Below, in pieces: positions 42,264 to 51,520 of a stretch of 64,000 nt of DNA; the first letter of the stretch is position 1; each line of letters opens with the position of its first letter. The stretch is from CALUVN01 sp944323595. GTDB taxonomy: Bacteria; Cyanobacteriota; Vampirovibrionia; Gastranaerophilales; Gastranaerophilaceae. The position numbers and the translations under genes were made by a program. The notes below the pieces were generated by a model that was given only the letters and a program-made list of their open reading frames with translations, did no database searches and was not told the origin of the DNA. The stretch lies in assembly GCA_963931255.1 (NCBI GenBank), contig OZ006972.1:868001-932000 (forward strand). Direction: 5' to 3'.

Positions 42264-43177
42264 TAGCGGAGCGGAATTTTAGAGCGGTTAATTTTCTTTT
42301 TTTCGTAGCCGAAGTTAGAGAGCATACGGCAGGTGCTGGTATAGAAAATATTTTCTTCCAGAGTCGGCCCGATATTTATTGAATCAACCGTACGCTTACG
42401 GAATTTGTATTCAATATACGGAACAAAGAGCCCGTTTTTTTCGAAAATTTTTGTCTGTTTAAAGGCATCCGAACGAAAGTTGTTGATAAAAATTATGCGG
42501 TATTCTTTTTCATCTTTAAAATGCGGATTTTTGAAAAATAAACTAATCACGCTTAAAATATCAATAAGTTCGAACAGAACATCCAGTTTCTTATCTTCAT
42601 TTTTCTGGGATTTGCGTGCTGTTAAAAGTTTTTCAAACTCCCTGTTCCATTTTTCAAAAATCATTTTAAGTATAGTAAGCTGGGTTTTTCTGTTGTAAAT
42701 AATATTACCGTAAACAGACGGAAAACCCTGTTTTTCCATATCCGCAATCAAATCTTTTTTACAGAAACCAATGTTATATCCTGTGTAAGTTTGTCCTTTG
42801 GAATAATTATTCCATAAAGTCAGGTTGTCATTATCAGTTGAAAAAGATATTGTATAGTATTCGTATTTATTACCGGAACTGTCGTCCCCGTCTATAATAT
42901 TTTTGTATCTGTGATAGAAATGTTCCTTAATTTTTGAGAACAAATCCATATTAAGTTCGGGCATTTCTTCAATTAAATTACCGATAAGTCTGTATGAATA
43001 TGTTACTTCTTCCTTATCATTTAAAAACAATGCATTAGAAAACCTTATAGTGCCGGATTCAAGAATACTCAAAAGTTTTTCGGGTTTGGTATAATGATAC
43101 AAAGAACCCTCTGAACCGTCATCAAGAATTTTTCTTACTCTGGGTATTTTTTCCAGCAAACTGTCATAGTCTATCAT
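42260..43177 (-). CDS. DUF2971-domain protein
   Basis: 305 residues covering the full DUF2971 pattern: SLYHYTKPEKLLSILESG, RFSNALFLNDKEEV, TISFSTDNDNLTLWNNYSKG with GYNIGF, HFKDEKEYRIIF and DSINIGPTL. The family is common in bacteria and phage-defence-like neighbourhoods but has no proven reaction; the H-Y-T and E-Y-R motifs suggest an enzyme active site. There is no signal peptide. It stands alone on the minus strand and converges with the CoA-transferase gene. Confidence 0.85.
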   Translation of the reverse strand: MIDYDSLLEKIPRVRKILDDGSEGSLYHYTKPEKLLSILESGTIRFSNALFLNDKEEVTYSYRLIGNLIEEMPELNMDLFSKIKEHFYHRYKNIIDGDDSSGNKYEYYTISFSTDNDNLTLWNNYSKGQTYTGYNIGFCKKDLIADMEKQGFPSVYGNIIYNRKTQLTILKMIFEKWNREFEKLLTARKSQKNEDKKLDVLFELIDILSVISLFFKNPHFKDEKEYRIIFINNFRSDAFKQTKIFEKNGLFVPYIEYKFRKRTVDSINIGPTLEENIFYTSTCRMLSNFGYEKKKINRSKIPLRY

Positions 43178-43272
43178 ACTTAAAAACCCCGCTCCTTTAT
43201 TTGTATTATAACATATACTTTAAGAAATTGTGAACGATTTTCAGTTAAAACAAATTATTAAAGACCGGTAAA

Positions 43273-44658
43273 TTAAGATTCAGCAAAAATTTTGTTCAAA
43301 GTAAGATTTTCTATGCGATTACCGCACCAGTTCGGAAGCTCTACATGAAGATTTTCGCAAGGCGGACGCAGAACATCATGGAAATATGATTCTCCGCTGT
43401 CTATTATCTGCATTTTTCCGTCTTTCAGCAAAATATTCCCGTGACTTTTACAGTCATTGTAAAATATGCCGAGTTTATTCAAATCTTTCATTGCCATGTT
43501 TACTTCTATAATATTTGTACTGCCCGTGTAGGCTTCTCCCTCTATAAAATCGTATACGGCAGAACCCGTCGGACAATCATAGTAATGAAATTTCGGTGCA
43601 TTTTCGCAATTATGTCTTGTTAAGTAATAATCTATCTGTGCGTTAAGAAAAACCGAATCGGAATGATAGGCCTGATTAATCAAGTCTTCCTGTTTTGGCG
43701 GTACAAACTCTTTTTTAATTATGTAAGGTTTGCTTAAAGGCTCGCCATCCTGTGTACAAAACTGTAATTTAAGAGGGGCTTTTCCGGACATTCCCGCTTT
43801 AAGAGGCTGAACTTTCATATACCTGCCGCTGTATTCAAGTATATTTTCATTTTGTCTTGCAAAAAGCCAGTTCACAAAATGATCAAATGCACCGAGTTGT
43901 TGAAACTCTTCCGGCAGTTCTCCAAATCTGACATTATCCGTACTAAAATGTTTCTGTCCGTTAATTATCGGGCTTGTTTTATCCATAAACCTGAACAGAT
44001 GCCAGTTTGGTGAAATATTTAACAAATCATTAACAGTAGTTTCCGGAGCATTAAAAATATTGTTTAAATATTTTTCGTAAGCATTATTATACCCCTCAGG
44101 TGCGTGAAGCCAGTCAAGAAGATTTTTCTCTCCTCCGATTGCATTCATCAAAATTTTTGTATTACGAAAACTTTCGCGCGGGTCAGCCGTGACCTCTTTA
44201 ATAAAATTGCCGCTTATTTTTTCATCGGAAGTTATTCCGAACAAAAATTCTTTTACCTTTTCAGATGCATGAGGTGCTGCGAGGAATTCCATAAAATTCT
44301 TTTTACTTTCCTGAAAAGCGCCATAAAGAGAAGTTTCTTCAAATTTTTTAACAACGTAAGGAATAATTTTTTCTTCATCATTCCGCTGCGTAACAGCCAT
44401 TGATGTATTTACGTTATTTTTAGCATTTTCCACACTTTCAGCCAGCATTTTTTGAACTTTTTGAAGATTTTTTCTCTGGCAGATTGTCACAACACTTAAC
44501 CCAATAACACCGGCAAGCGATAGTCCGGCAAGAATTCTGTCCCCGTTTACGCTTTTCTTCTGTTTAACCGGATTTTCCGGCTTACTGTTGACAAACAAAT
44601 ACTGCTGCGACGGAAGTGTCTGTGAGTTAAAGTTAATCGGACTAATTTTTAATGTCAT
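43273..44658 (-). CDS. Membrane-anchored protein with kinase-like C-terminal domain
   Basis: 461 residues. N-terminus MTLKISPINFNSQTL contains the N-F-N-S variant of the recurrent motif, followed by a membrane helix (about 43-62, ILAGLSLAGVIGLSVVTI). The C-terminal third resembles the protein-kinase/HopBF1-type fold: a lysine in PYIIKKEF, hinge-like AVYDFIEGEAY, a catalytic-loop-like block with Asp402, Lys404 and Asn408 followed by ILL, and IIDSGES where Asp420 stands for the DFG Asp. The spacing Asp-to-Asn is one residue longer than usual, so it may be an atypical kinase or a pseudokinase. The middle region (70-260) is helical and unassigned. Confidence 0.6.
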   Translation of the reverse strand: MTLKISPINFNSQTLPSQQYLFVNSKPENPVKQKKSVNGDRILAGLSLAGVIGLSVVTICQRKNLQKVQKMLAESVENAKNNVNTSMAVTQRNDEEKIIPYVVKKFEETSLYGAFQESKKNFMEFLAAPHASEKVKEFLFGITSDEKISGNFIKEVTADPRESFRNTKILMNAIGGEKNLLDWLHAPEGYNNAYEKYLNNIFNAPETTVNDLLNISPNWHLFRFMDKTSPIINGQKHFSTDNVRFGELPEEFQQLGAFDHFVNWLFARQNENILEYSGRYMKVQPLKAGMSGKAPLKLQFCTQDGEPLSKPYIIKKEFVPPKQEDLINQAYHSDSVFLNAQIDYYLTRHNCENAPKFHYYDCPTGSAVYDFIEGEAYTGSTNIIEVNMAMKDLNKLGIFYNDCKSHGNILLKDGKMQIIDSGESYFHDVLRPPCENLHVELPNWCGNRIENLTLNKIFAES

Positions 44659-44714
44659 GTATAGAAACCCCTTTTGGATGTATAAAAAACGTAAAAAAAA
44701 TTTTTTGCCGGTTG

Positions 44715-45119
44715 TTAATCTTCGTGGAACAATTCGTGATAATCTCTCAAATATATTGCGCGTGTTTTTACAATATCTTTTTTAAGTCCGCAGGCGATAG
44801 TTTTTCCCTCAATATTAACTTTCTTTTTCAATAATTCATCTATCATTTTGAATTCGGCTTCTTTGTATTTTTCCCAGCGATTCTGGGAGCCTGTAAGATT
44901 TTTTAATTCTTTATCAGGTAATTCTCCGATAAGCATTTGATAGTACTTTTCTATTTCCGCTTCCCATTGTGTACGCGCCTTATTTGTACAAGCCATCATT
45001 TCTTTATAATTGCTTGTACTGTTGATACACTTTAGCTCATCCCTGTCGATTTCATTCATTGCATAAACTGCTCCCGTACCAAGGTATAAAATCGCAATGA
45101 ATATTAAAATTTTTTTCAT
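44715..45119 (-). CDS. LprI-like (DUF1311) exported protein
   Basis: 134 residues from the ATG at 45119; the longer reading from 45167 would hide the signal peptide. MKKILIFIAILYLGTGAVYA is a signal peptide, followed by four cysteines and the DUF1311 pattern YYQMLIGELPDKELKNL, SQNRWEKYKEAEFKM. Relatives bind and inhibit lysozyme in the periplasm, which would suit a host-associated bacterium. Function here is assigned by family only. Confidence 0.75.
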   Translation of the reverse strand: MKKILIFIAILYLGTGAVYAMNEIDRDELKCINSTSNYKEMMACTNKARTQWEAEIEKYYQMLIGELPDKELKNLTGSQNRWEKYKEAEFKMIDELLKKKVNIEGKTIACGLKKDIVKTRAIYLRDYHELFHED

Positions 45120-45204
45120 ATAATTATCATACCATAGCAAAAATTTTTTTGTGCAAGTTTTATACAATTACCAGAGTAGAAAATTTTATAAATAAGGAAC
45201 AATT

Positions 45205-45867
45205 ATGCAGCTTCAACATACAACCCCGTATCAACCTGATTTTCAGGCAAGAAATATTTCAAGAGTAGTATCAACCGCCCAAAACGGCGTCAAATCAGTA
45301 ATAGATATTTATTCTGCAGATAAAAAAGACAAAGTCTTTTTAAAGCGTTTTGCAGAAGCATTAAAAGGGCAAACATTGCCGGAAGATACCTTGATGATTG
45401 CAGGTAAAGACGCAAAAGCAAGTGTTACAGATGCTCTAAAACATGTTCTGGCGCCTGAAAAACGCAATGCAGACGGACTTTTAATCGCAATAGAAGACAA
45501 AAAAAATATAGCCGGAATTCTGGATTACAGAGAAAACGGAGATATGGATATTAATACTCTTTTTATGTTCAAAGATGACAAACAAAGTATGGGCAGAAAA
45601 GCACTGTTAATTCAGGCATTAAAAAATATTAAAAAAGAAGTTGAACTGTACGCGCAAATTCAGCATAACAGACTAACTGAAAAAACGGAAAAATATTATA
45701 AATCTTTAGGTTTTGGCAAAGAACGCGGCGAACGTGCACTCTTAATTCCTGATGACAAACTGCAGGAGAAGATTAATAAACTTCAAAACAATTCCGCCAT
45801 TTCCGTCAGAGAATTAAAAAACAGTAAAAATGTTGATTTATCGGAAGTTTTAAAACTTGATGAGTAA
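45205..45867 (+). CDS. P-D-F-Q-A motif protein with degenerate GNAT-like fold
   Basis: 220 residues. The N-terminus has TPYQPDFQARNISRVV, a member of the P-x-F-x-A group. The body shows a GNAT-like order: KKNIAGILDYRENGDMDI (beta strands), SMGRKALLIQALKNI (at the acetyl-CoA loop position) and TEKTEKYYKSLGFGKER (the usual closing motif). The G-x-G/A loop is incomplete, so catalytic activity is uncertain. There is no membrane helix. It is flanked by convergent and divergent single genes. Confidence 0.6.
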   Translation: MQLQHTTPYQPDFQARNISRVVSTAQNGVKSVIDIYSADKKDKVFLKRFAEALKGQTLPEDTLMIAGKDAKASVTDALKHVLAPEKRNADGLLIAIEDKKNIAGILDYRENGDMDINTLFMFKDDKQSMGRKALLIQALKNIKKEVELYAQIQHNRLTEKTEKYYKSLGFGKERGERALLIPDDKLQEKINKLQNNSAISVRELKNSKNVDLSEVLKLDE

Positions 45868-45901
45868 TCTTATCAATACAAATTAAATTCCGTAACAGAG
45901 A

Positions 45902-46720
45902 TTAATGTATTTTATATTTTGAAGTGCTGCTTATAACTTTGTCTTTCAAACGTTTCAAACCTGCGCCGTAGAAATATTTTAACTGTTCAGGGAACTGCTG
46001 CTGAATATCAATTAAATACATATCATGGACTATAAATTCTTTAATCAAAAACACGATATCTTCATTTTTTGTCCAGATAACCTGTGCATCAGCATGTTTT
46101 GAATTTTCTGTTTTGCCGAAAAGCCCTTCCGTATTGTCAGCAGCAATAAAAATCATTCTTCCGCCGACGCTGTATTCTATTTCGCGACCGCCTGCATGTT
46201 GGAATACCGTGCCGATAACTGTTTGTAATGTATCATACCCGACAATTTTTATATCCAAACCGCGGTCGTATGCATCCATTAAAGAAGCTTCCAACTGTTT
46301 GAAATCTTTTGCCCAGATTTCCATGTAAATTTCTTTCTGTGCATTAGTGATAATTTCAATAATTTTATCCATGATAGGAATATTTCCGTTCACGGTCATA
46401 ATAGGTTCAGTATGATCACTTTTAACGTTAGGAAGTTTCTTCTCAAGAAAATCAAGTGTTGACGTAATTTTACGGCGGTAACGTTTAGTCAGTTCTTTAG
46501 GTTTGATAGGGGTATAAGTTTCGGGTTTTGTGCCGGAAGATATCGCAATACCTGCAATTTCCAGAGATTTCAATGTGTCATAAGCACGGGATTGCGGAAT
46601 ATCCGCAAGCTTTGCAACCTCATATCCGGTAGCCGGATATTTTTTCAGCAAGGCAAGGTAAACTTTTGCCTCATAACTGTTTAACCCCAATTCTTTAAGT
46701 TTTTCAACTATTTCACTCAT
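45902..46720 (-). CDS. TrmB-family transcriptional regulator
   Basis: 272 residues. An N-terminal winged helix (LKELGLNSYEAKVYLALLKK, GYEVAKLADIPQSRAYDTLKSLE) is followed by a coiled segment and a C-terminal effector-binding domain of PLD-like fold (EIYMEIWAKDFKQLEASLMDA, IDIKIVGYDTL-like, AQVIWTKNEDIVF). TrmB proteins regulate sugar uptake and metabolism in response to sugars. It begins seven bases after the stop of the leftward epimerase fusion upstream and could be co-transcribed with the glycan genes. Confidence 0.88.
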   Translation of the reverse strand: MSEIVEKLKELGLNSYEAKVYLALLKKYPATGYEVAKLADIPQSRAYDTLKSLEIAGIAISSGTKPETYTPIKPKELTKRYRRKITSTLDFLEKKLPNVKSDHTEPIMTVNGNIPIMDKIIEIITNAQKEIYMEIWAKDFKQLEASLMDAYDRGLDIKIVGYDTLQTVIGTVFQHAGGREIEYSVGGRMIFIAADNTEGLFGKTENSKHADAQVIWTKNEDIVFLIKEFIVHDMYLIDIQQQFPEQLKYFYGAGLKRLKDKVISSTSKYKIH

Positions 46721-46727
46721 AAAACGA

Positions 46728-48506
46728 TTATAGCATATATTCGATAAATTTTTCTATCCCCTGTTTAAAACTAACAGCAGGTGAATATCTAAACAGTTTT
46801 CTGGCTTTTGATATATCGGCATACGTCCTCGGAACATCTCCTTTTTGATTCGGGAGCCGGTTAATTTTAGCTTTCTTCCCAAGGCACTGCTCAATTACAT
46901 TAATCATACCCGTTAGTGTTACAGGTTCAGAACTTCCGATATTTATTATCTGAAAATGACCGGTCTCAAATCTCATACATCTGAAAAGCCCGAACACCAT
47001 ATCTGAAATATACGTGTAATCCCTGCTGGACGAACCGTCGCCATAGACATCTATAGGTTCATCAGCACTAATTTTTCTGATAAATTTACATATTGCCAGA
47101 TCAGGACGCTGACGTGGTCCAAAAACCGTAAACGGACGCACAATAACACTTTTCAAATTATATTTGTCAGAATACTCTTTAATAAGTGCTTCCATTTTAA
47201 GTTTAGATTCAGCATAAGGCGAGATGGGCTGCAAATTTTCCATATCCTCTGAAAATTTTTCGTCATCAGCCGCCCCGTATACAGAACTTGAGGAAGTTGC
47301 TATAAATTTTTTAACCTTATATTTGACGCAGCATTTGAGGATGTTTTCGGTGCCGTTTAGATTTGTCTCAAAATACGCCTCCGGATTTTCAAACGATTTT
47401 CTGACATTTGCCTTTGCCGCAAGATGATAGACAAAATCTATTTTGTTTTCCCCAAAAATCTTCTCCATTGCATCAAAATCATTTATATCCTCTTCATACA
47501 ATTTGTATCTTTTATTATTGAGATTATTTGCCACATTTTTCTGTTTTAATTCCCGCGGATAAAAATCGTCAAAATTATCAACAACAATAACTTTATAACC
47601 GCGGCTCAATAAGTTATCCGCAAGCGATGAACCAATAAACCCTGCACCTCCTGTTATTAAAACTGTATAATTTTTCAAAATAGGTACAAAATGCCTGATT
47701 ATTCTTCTTGGTTTGGTATAAAAACAAAATTTCATCCACAGTAATGCATTTTTTAACAAAAGCCATCTGCTATAGTTTTTGTTCAGATATTTCAAGACAT
47801 ATTCTGATGGGTATCCTAAAATTTTCAAAATCAATAACGATAAATATGAAGCAGGCACAGGCAATGACAAATCCGTGTAATGCTTAACTTTCATAAAAGG
47901 AGAATGAGCCTTTAACAAACGATAATAACTTTTCGTTGCAACAAGTTTTTTATCCACATAAACATCATATTTATAGCCTTTATTTTCCAACAAACCCGTT
48001 AGTCTTTTTTCGTATTTATGAACAACATTGTATCTTTCATCTTCCTGTTTAATATCTTCAAAAAAATGTCTGAAAGTGTCATCACAAATCACTTTGTTAT
48101 TAAACACAATAAAATAACTCTGTATATGCCTGTAAGCATAAATGTTTATGGTATTTCCCCAAAAATCAAGATTTTTTCTCTCCATTTCATTAAACATTTC
48201 TCCAAACGGAAAAACAGGCGCAAAACACGAATCATTAGCAACAATAACTTCATCAAACTGTTCCAGATAATCCCAGCCGAGTGTATAAATAAGTTCCTGC
48301 CATGAGCCGAAATCATATTTACCATGCCTGAATGCGTGTGCAGATTTTACGTAAGGTGCAAGTTTTTCAAGTTCACAAGCAGGCATTTCGCAATCTGCCA
48401 TATAATGAATTTCTGCAAATTCTGCAAGGTTCTTCAAATAGTAAATGACATAATCTTGAACAATATTATTTTTGTCAAAACCGGCAAATAAACACAATCT
48501 CTTCAT
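46728..48506 (-). CDS. RgpF-like glycan synthesis domain fused to UDP-sugar 4-epimerase
   Basis: 592 residues. The first 200 resemble rhamnan synthesis protein F: HAFRHGKYDFGSWQEL, DEVIVANDSCFAPVFPF, LDFWGNT. After a linker, residues about 283-592 are a complete extended SDR epimerase: LITGGAGFIGSSLADNL, SSSSVYGAA, SPYAESKLKME (Tyr-x3-Lys), VRPFTVFGPRQRPD and YGDGSSSRDYTYI, resembling UDP-glucuronate 4-epimerases. The reading frame is continuous and the linker is conserved-looking, so I treat it as a true fusion. It overlaps the next glycosyltransferase gene as ATGA. Together they should make or modify a surface polysaccharide. Confidence 0.85.
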   Translation of the reverse strand: MKRLCLFAGFDKNNIVQDYVIYYLKNLAEFAEIHYMADCEMPACELEKLAPYVKSAHAFRHGKYDFGSWQELIYTLGWDYLEQFDEVIVANDSCFAPVFPFGEMFNEMERKNLDFWGNTINIYAYRHIQSYFIVFNNKVICDDTFRHFFEDIKQEDERYNVVHKYEKRLTGLLENKGYKYDVYVDKKLVATKSYYRLLKAHSPFMKVKHYTDLSLPVPASYLSLLILKILGYPSEYVLKYLNKNYSRWLLLKNALLWMKFCFYTKPRRIIRHFVPILKNYTVLITGGAGFIGSSLADNLLSRGYKVIVVDNFDDFYPRELKQKNVANNLNNKRYKLYEEDINDFDAMEKIFGENKIDFVYHLAAKANVRKSFENPEAYFETNLNGTENILKCCVKYKVKKFIATSSSSVYGAADDEKFSEDMENLQPISPYAESKLKMEALIKEYSDKYNLKSVIVRPFTVFGPRQRPDLAICKFIRKISADEPIDVYGDGSSSRDYTYISDMVFGLFRCMRFETGHFQIINIGSSEPVTLTGMINVIEQCLGKKAKINRLPNQKGDVPRTYADISKARKLFRYSPAVSFKQGIEKFIEYML

Positions 48507-49471
48507 TTTTTATCCGCCTTATGCTTGTAAAGTATAAAAATATCCCGTATACAGAATCTTAACGGCTTTTTAAAAAGTGAAGATATTTTAAAATTATTTT
48601 TCCAGCAAACATACATCAAACTTAACTGATCGCGTTTTGAATAGTTTTCGACCATATACCACCAGTCTTCCATAAGTTTGATAACTTCTGCATCATTATG
48701 TTCTCTAAAAATGACATTGTTTTCGGTTAATCCGTAATTTGACGGGAAATTTTCTTCTTTATATTTTGCATATAATTTTAGAATATTACCGGCATCTTCT
48801 TTTCTGTACTGCATACATGCAAGCATCTCTTCATAAATACAATCTCTCAAGTAATGCTTTGTTATAGCAAACTTCTCGCCGCTGTTTATCAGTTTATCTA
48901 TATTACGAAAAACTTTTGGAGAAAGAATATCTATATTTGCATCAATATAAAGACTGTATTTATAATCCTGTAAAAATTTATGTGCAAGAATTTTAGGTAT
49001 ACGGGATTTTTTTGCTATATTTTCATAATTCATCTCAAGCGGCACTATCTTCCAGAAAGAATGTCCGTTTTCTATCAAATCTTTGTTATCCGTCAAACAA
49101 ATATAATCCCAGTGCGGATTATAATAATACTGCGAAATAAGATTGTCGTAATCACCCGTTAATACAGTATAGACAACTCTATCGTTTTTTGACCTGCTTG
49201 ACTCTGACTTTATACGTTTTTGTGTAACTTCATCCAGATAAAATTTCTCTGCCAGTTTATGATAAAGATGTGTTGAAATTGGTATTACTCTTTCAAATAA
49301 TTTCAGAAATAGAAAACAACCAATCAAAATCTTACGCGCGAAATAAATTATATCCAGTCCGAACTTTAAAATAAATAACAATATATTATGTAAAGTCTTC
49401 ATAAAGGATTTTTCATTATATTTAACTGTAGATGAGTCAATTTGATTTTTTGATTGTTCCGTGTCTTGCAT
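48503..49471 (-). CDS. DUF616/MUCI70-type glycosyltransferase
   Basis: 322 residues. After an N-terminal 80-residue segment with a hydrophobic stretch (LHNILLFILKFGLDIIYFA), it shows VVYTVLTGDYDNL, WDYICLTDN, SRIPKILAHKFLQDYKYSLYIDANIDI (D-x-N as metal site) and ENNVIFREHN. This is the TOD1/MUCI70/DUF616 pattern of sugar transferases. It lies between a GT2 and the epimerase fusion, overlapping the latter by four bases. Confidence 0.82.
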   Translation of the reverse strand: MQDTEQSKNQIDSSTVKYNEKSFMKTLHNILLFILKFGLDIIYFARKILIGCFLFLKLFERVIPISTHLYHKLAEKFYLDEVTQKRIKSESSRSKNDRVVYTVLTGDYDNLISQYYYNPHWDYICLTDNKDLIENGHSFWKIVPLEMNYENIAKKSRIPKILAHKFLQDYKYSLYIDANIDILSPKVFRNIDKLINSGEKFAITKHYLRDCIYEEMLACMQYRKEDAGNILKLYAKYKEENFPSNYGLTENNVIFREHNDAEVIKLMEDWWYMVENYSKRDQLSLMYVCWKNNFKISSLFKKPLRFCIRDIFILYKHKADKK

Positions 49472-49477
49472 AGCAGT

Positions 49478-50470
49478 CTAATCTGTAATTACCTTGATAT
49501 GTTTCAAATAATTGTAAACTGAATTATCTCTTGCAACAATACCATAATCCGTTAATTTATCCAGAGAATTAATGGCAAACTCTTTTTCGTAAGCTTCTTT
49601 TAATTTACCCTGTTGATACATTGCATACCATCTGCGCCAGTGTTCACCTTTCACTTTATCCGGATAATTTTCAAATGCTCTGCCCCCTTTGATAACTTTT
49701 TGTTCAAAATGTTCATAATTTCTTACAAGGTAATGATAAGGTTTTATATACGGGCAAAATTTTTCCTTTTTATTTTTCATCTGGACCCGATGGTTGCCCA
49801 TAGAAATTTGCTTGTACCCTTTTGTTTTGTGTATAACTTTTGACCTGAAACAGGCATCCCCGAATCTGTTGGTTGTAATACCCAATTCTTCCATCTCAAA
49901 AGGACGCAGACTTCTTTTAATAAAATAGCAGGACTTAAGAAAATCTTTTCTGTTTTCTAAAGGGTGAAAATTTACAAGAAATGTTTGTAAAACATTACAT
50001 TTTTTACCGTATCGACTGATATCCTGCTTTAAATCCAGAGATACAGAATACCAGAACTCATCGGCATCAGCATTAATTACCCAATCAGCCTTGTACTTAT
50101 CGCGGGCAATTTTTATCATTCTGTCAACCCACACATCCTGATAATATGTAACTTCCGGTTCATGAATAATTTCTATCGGAATACCGTCCTTTTTTAATTC
50201 TTCAAGAATTTTCACGGTATTATCAGTAGAATTGTTATCAGTTACAATAAAACCATCCACACCGAGTGCCCTGTGAAACAGAATATTTTCTCTGATAATG
50301 TCTTCCTCATTTTTTACCAGCAGAGTCATATACAAAACGAAGCTCCTTTTATTAAATAAAGAGATAAAATTACAAATCCCCGAAAACACTTGCCGGGCAA
50401 GGAAATTAGAGCACCCACCCCCCGAATAACTCTCTATATAAGACTTTACAGCTCTGCTAATCTTCAACAT
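49478..50470 (-). CDS. GT2-type glycosyltransferase (Glyco_tranf_2_4 group)
   Basis: 330 residues. MTLLVKNEEDIIRENILFH, FIVTDNNSTDNTVKIL and WVINADADEFWYS (D-A-D metal site) are typical for this branch of family 2. The C-terminal portion has an HRVQ motif. There is no good ribosome site in front of the ATG at 50470. It is the first gene of the three-gene block; the next begins seven bases later. Confidence 0.85.
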   Translation of the reverse strand: MLKISRAVKSYIESYSGGGCSNFLARQVFSGICNFISLFNKRSFVLYMTLLVKNEEDIIRENILFHRALGVDGFIVTDNNSTDNTVKILEELKKDGIPIEIIHEPEVTYYQDVWVDRMIKIARDKYKADWVINADADEFWYSVSLDLKQDISRYGKKCNVLQTFLVNFHPLENRKDFLKSCYFIKRSLRPFEMEELGITTNRFGDACFRSKVIHKTKGYKQISMGNHRVQMKNKKEKFCPYIKPYHYLVRNYEHFEQKVIKGGRAFENYPDKVKGEHWRRWYAMYQQGKLKEAYEKEFAINSLDKLTDYGIVARDNSVYNYLKHIKVITD

Positions 50471-50523
50471 ATACTAATTTTATTATAAATCTTATTTTTT
50501 TCAATCTTTTTACAAAAATTCAA

Positions 50524-51438
50524 TTACGCCCGCGGGTGAGTTTCGTTATAAACTTCTTTCAAATGCTGGGCTGATACGTGGGTATAAATTTGTGTATTAG
50601 AAATACTGGCATGACCTAATAATTCCTGTACTACCCTTAAATCAGCACCATTTTCTATCAGATGCGTTGCAAAGCTGTGTCTGAACACGTGAGGCGTAAC
50701 TTTTTTAGGCAAGTCAATTCGTTCAACAACATCATTTATAACATTTCTTATAGTCTTTGTCTGTAACCTGTAGCCGGTGTTGTTTATAAAAACAGGCGAA
50801 GTCTCTGTCGGTTCTTCTATCTTGTAGCCTTTCGGTATCAACGCTCTTGCAGATTCTATATACCTTTCAAGATATGTTTTTGCCCTGTTTGAGACAAGTA
50901 TAATCCTTTCTTTAGCACCTTTACCAAACACCCGAATTTCGTTATTTTCCAGATTTAAATCCCCGAAATTCAGCCCTGCAAGCTCCGATACACGCATACC
51001 CGTTGCCCACAGAAGTTCTAATATTGCTCTGTTCCTGTACCCTGACGGAGTTTCTATCTTGATATTATTCAATATCTGCTCAACCTCCTCGGGTGTCAAA
51101 AATTTAGGCAAAGATTTCGGACGCTTAGGTGCGTTCAAATTCATAGCCGGATTGTTATCTACCTTTTTTTCTCTGTATAAATACTTGTAAAAAGTCCTCA
51201 AGGAAGCAATTTTTCTGGCAATAGTCGATTTTTTGTAATGAAATTTTTGAATAAAATGCAAATACTCTCTTATCTTTGCAAAGGTCACATCCTCACACAA
51301 ATCATCACCAAGCCATAACAAAAAACTCAAAACATCCGAACAGTAAGCCTTAGCCGTGTGTTTGGAAAAATTCTTCTCTACTATTATATAAGTTTTAAAG
51401 TCCTCTAAATTCTGTTTTGAATCAGTATTTAATCCCAT
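50524..51438 (-). CDS. Tyrosine recombinase of the XerC/XerD type
   Basis: 304 residues, standard Xer length. N-terminal SAM-like core-binding domain (about 8-95), then the catalytic domain with Arg149 (ATGMRVSEL), Lys173, His250 and Arg253 (HVFRHSFATHL), His276 (ELLGHASI) and Tyr285 (TQIYTH). It resolves chromosome dimers at dif sites. No phage genes or att-like repeats are nearby, so it is probably the housekeeping enzyme. Whether it is XerC or XerD is not decidable here. Confidence 0.92.
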   Translation of the reverse strand: MGLNTDSKQNLEDFKTYIIVEKNFSKHTAKAYCSDVLSFLLWLGDDLCEDVTFAKIREYLHFIQKFHYKKSTIARKIASLRTFYKYLYREKKVDNNPAMNLNAPKRPKSLPKFLTPEEVEQILNNIKIETPSGYRNRAILELLWATGMRVSELAGLNFGDLNLENNEIRVFGKGAKERIILVSNRAKTYLERYIESARALIPKGYKIEEPTETSPVFINNTGYRLQTKTIRNVINDVVERIDLPKKVTPHVFRHSFATHLIENGADLRVVQELLGHASISNTQIYTHVSAQHLKEVYNETHPRA

Positions 51439-51449
51439 TTGTAACCTTG

Positions 51450-51478
51450 TTGCTTTTTTATATTAAATATTATACAAT
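51450..51478 (+). promoter_or_regulatory. Probable promoter of the TPR protein/engB operon
   Basis: TTGCTT (51450-51455), 17-base spacer and TACAAT (51473-51478), with an overlapping TATAAT at 51478-51483 as an alternative -10. The TPR gene ATG follows at 51521 behind AGGAG. Confidence 0.65.
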
Positions 51479-51520
51479 ATAATCAAAAGATTAGTATAGT
51501 GAAAAACTGTAGGAGAAAAC

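Noticed and set aside
50524..51438. Phage or integrative-element integrase
   Set aside because: It has standard Xer length and motifs, and no other mobile-element genes, att-like repeats or tRNA are nearby.
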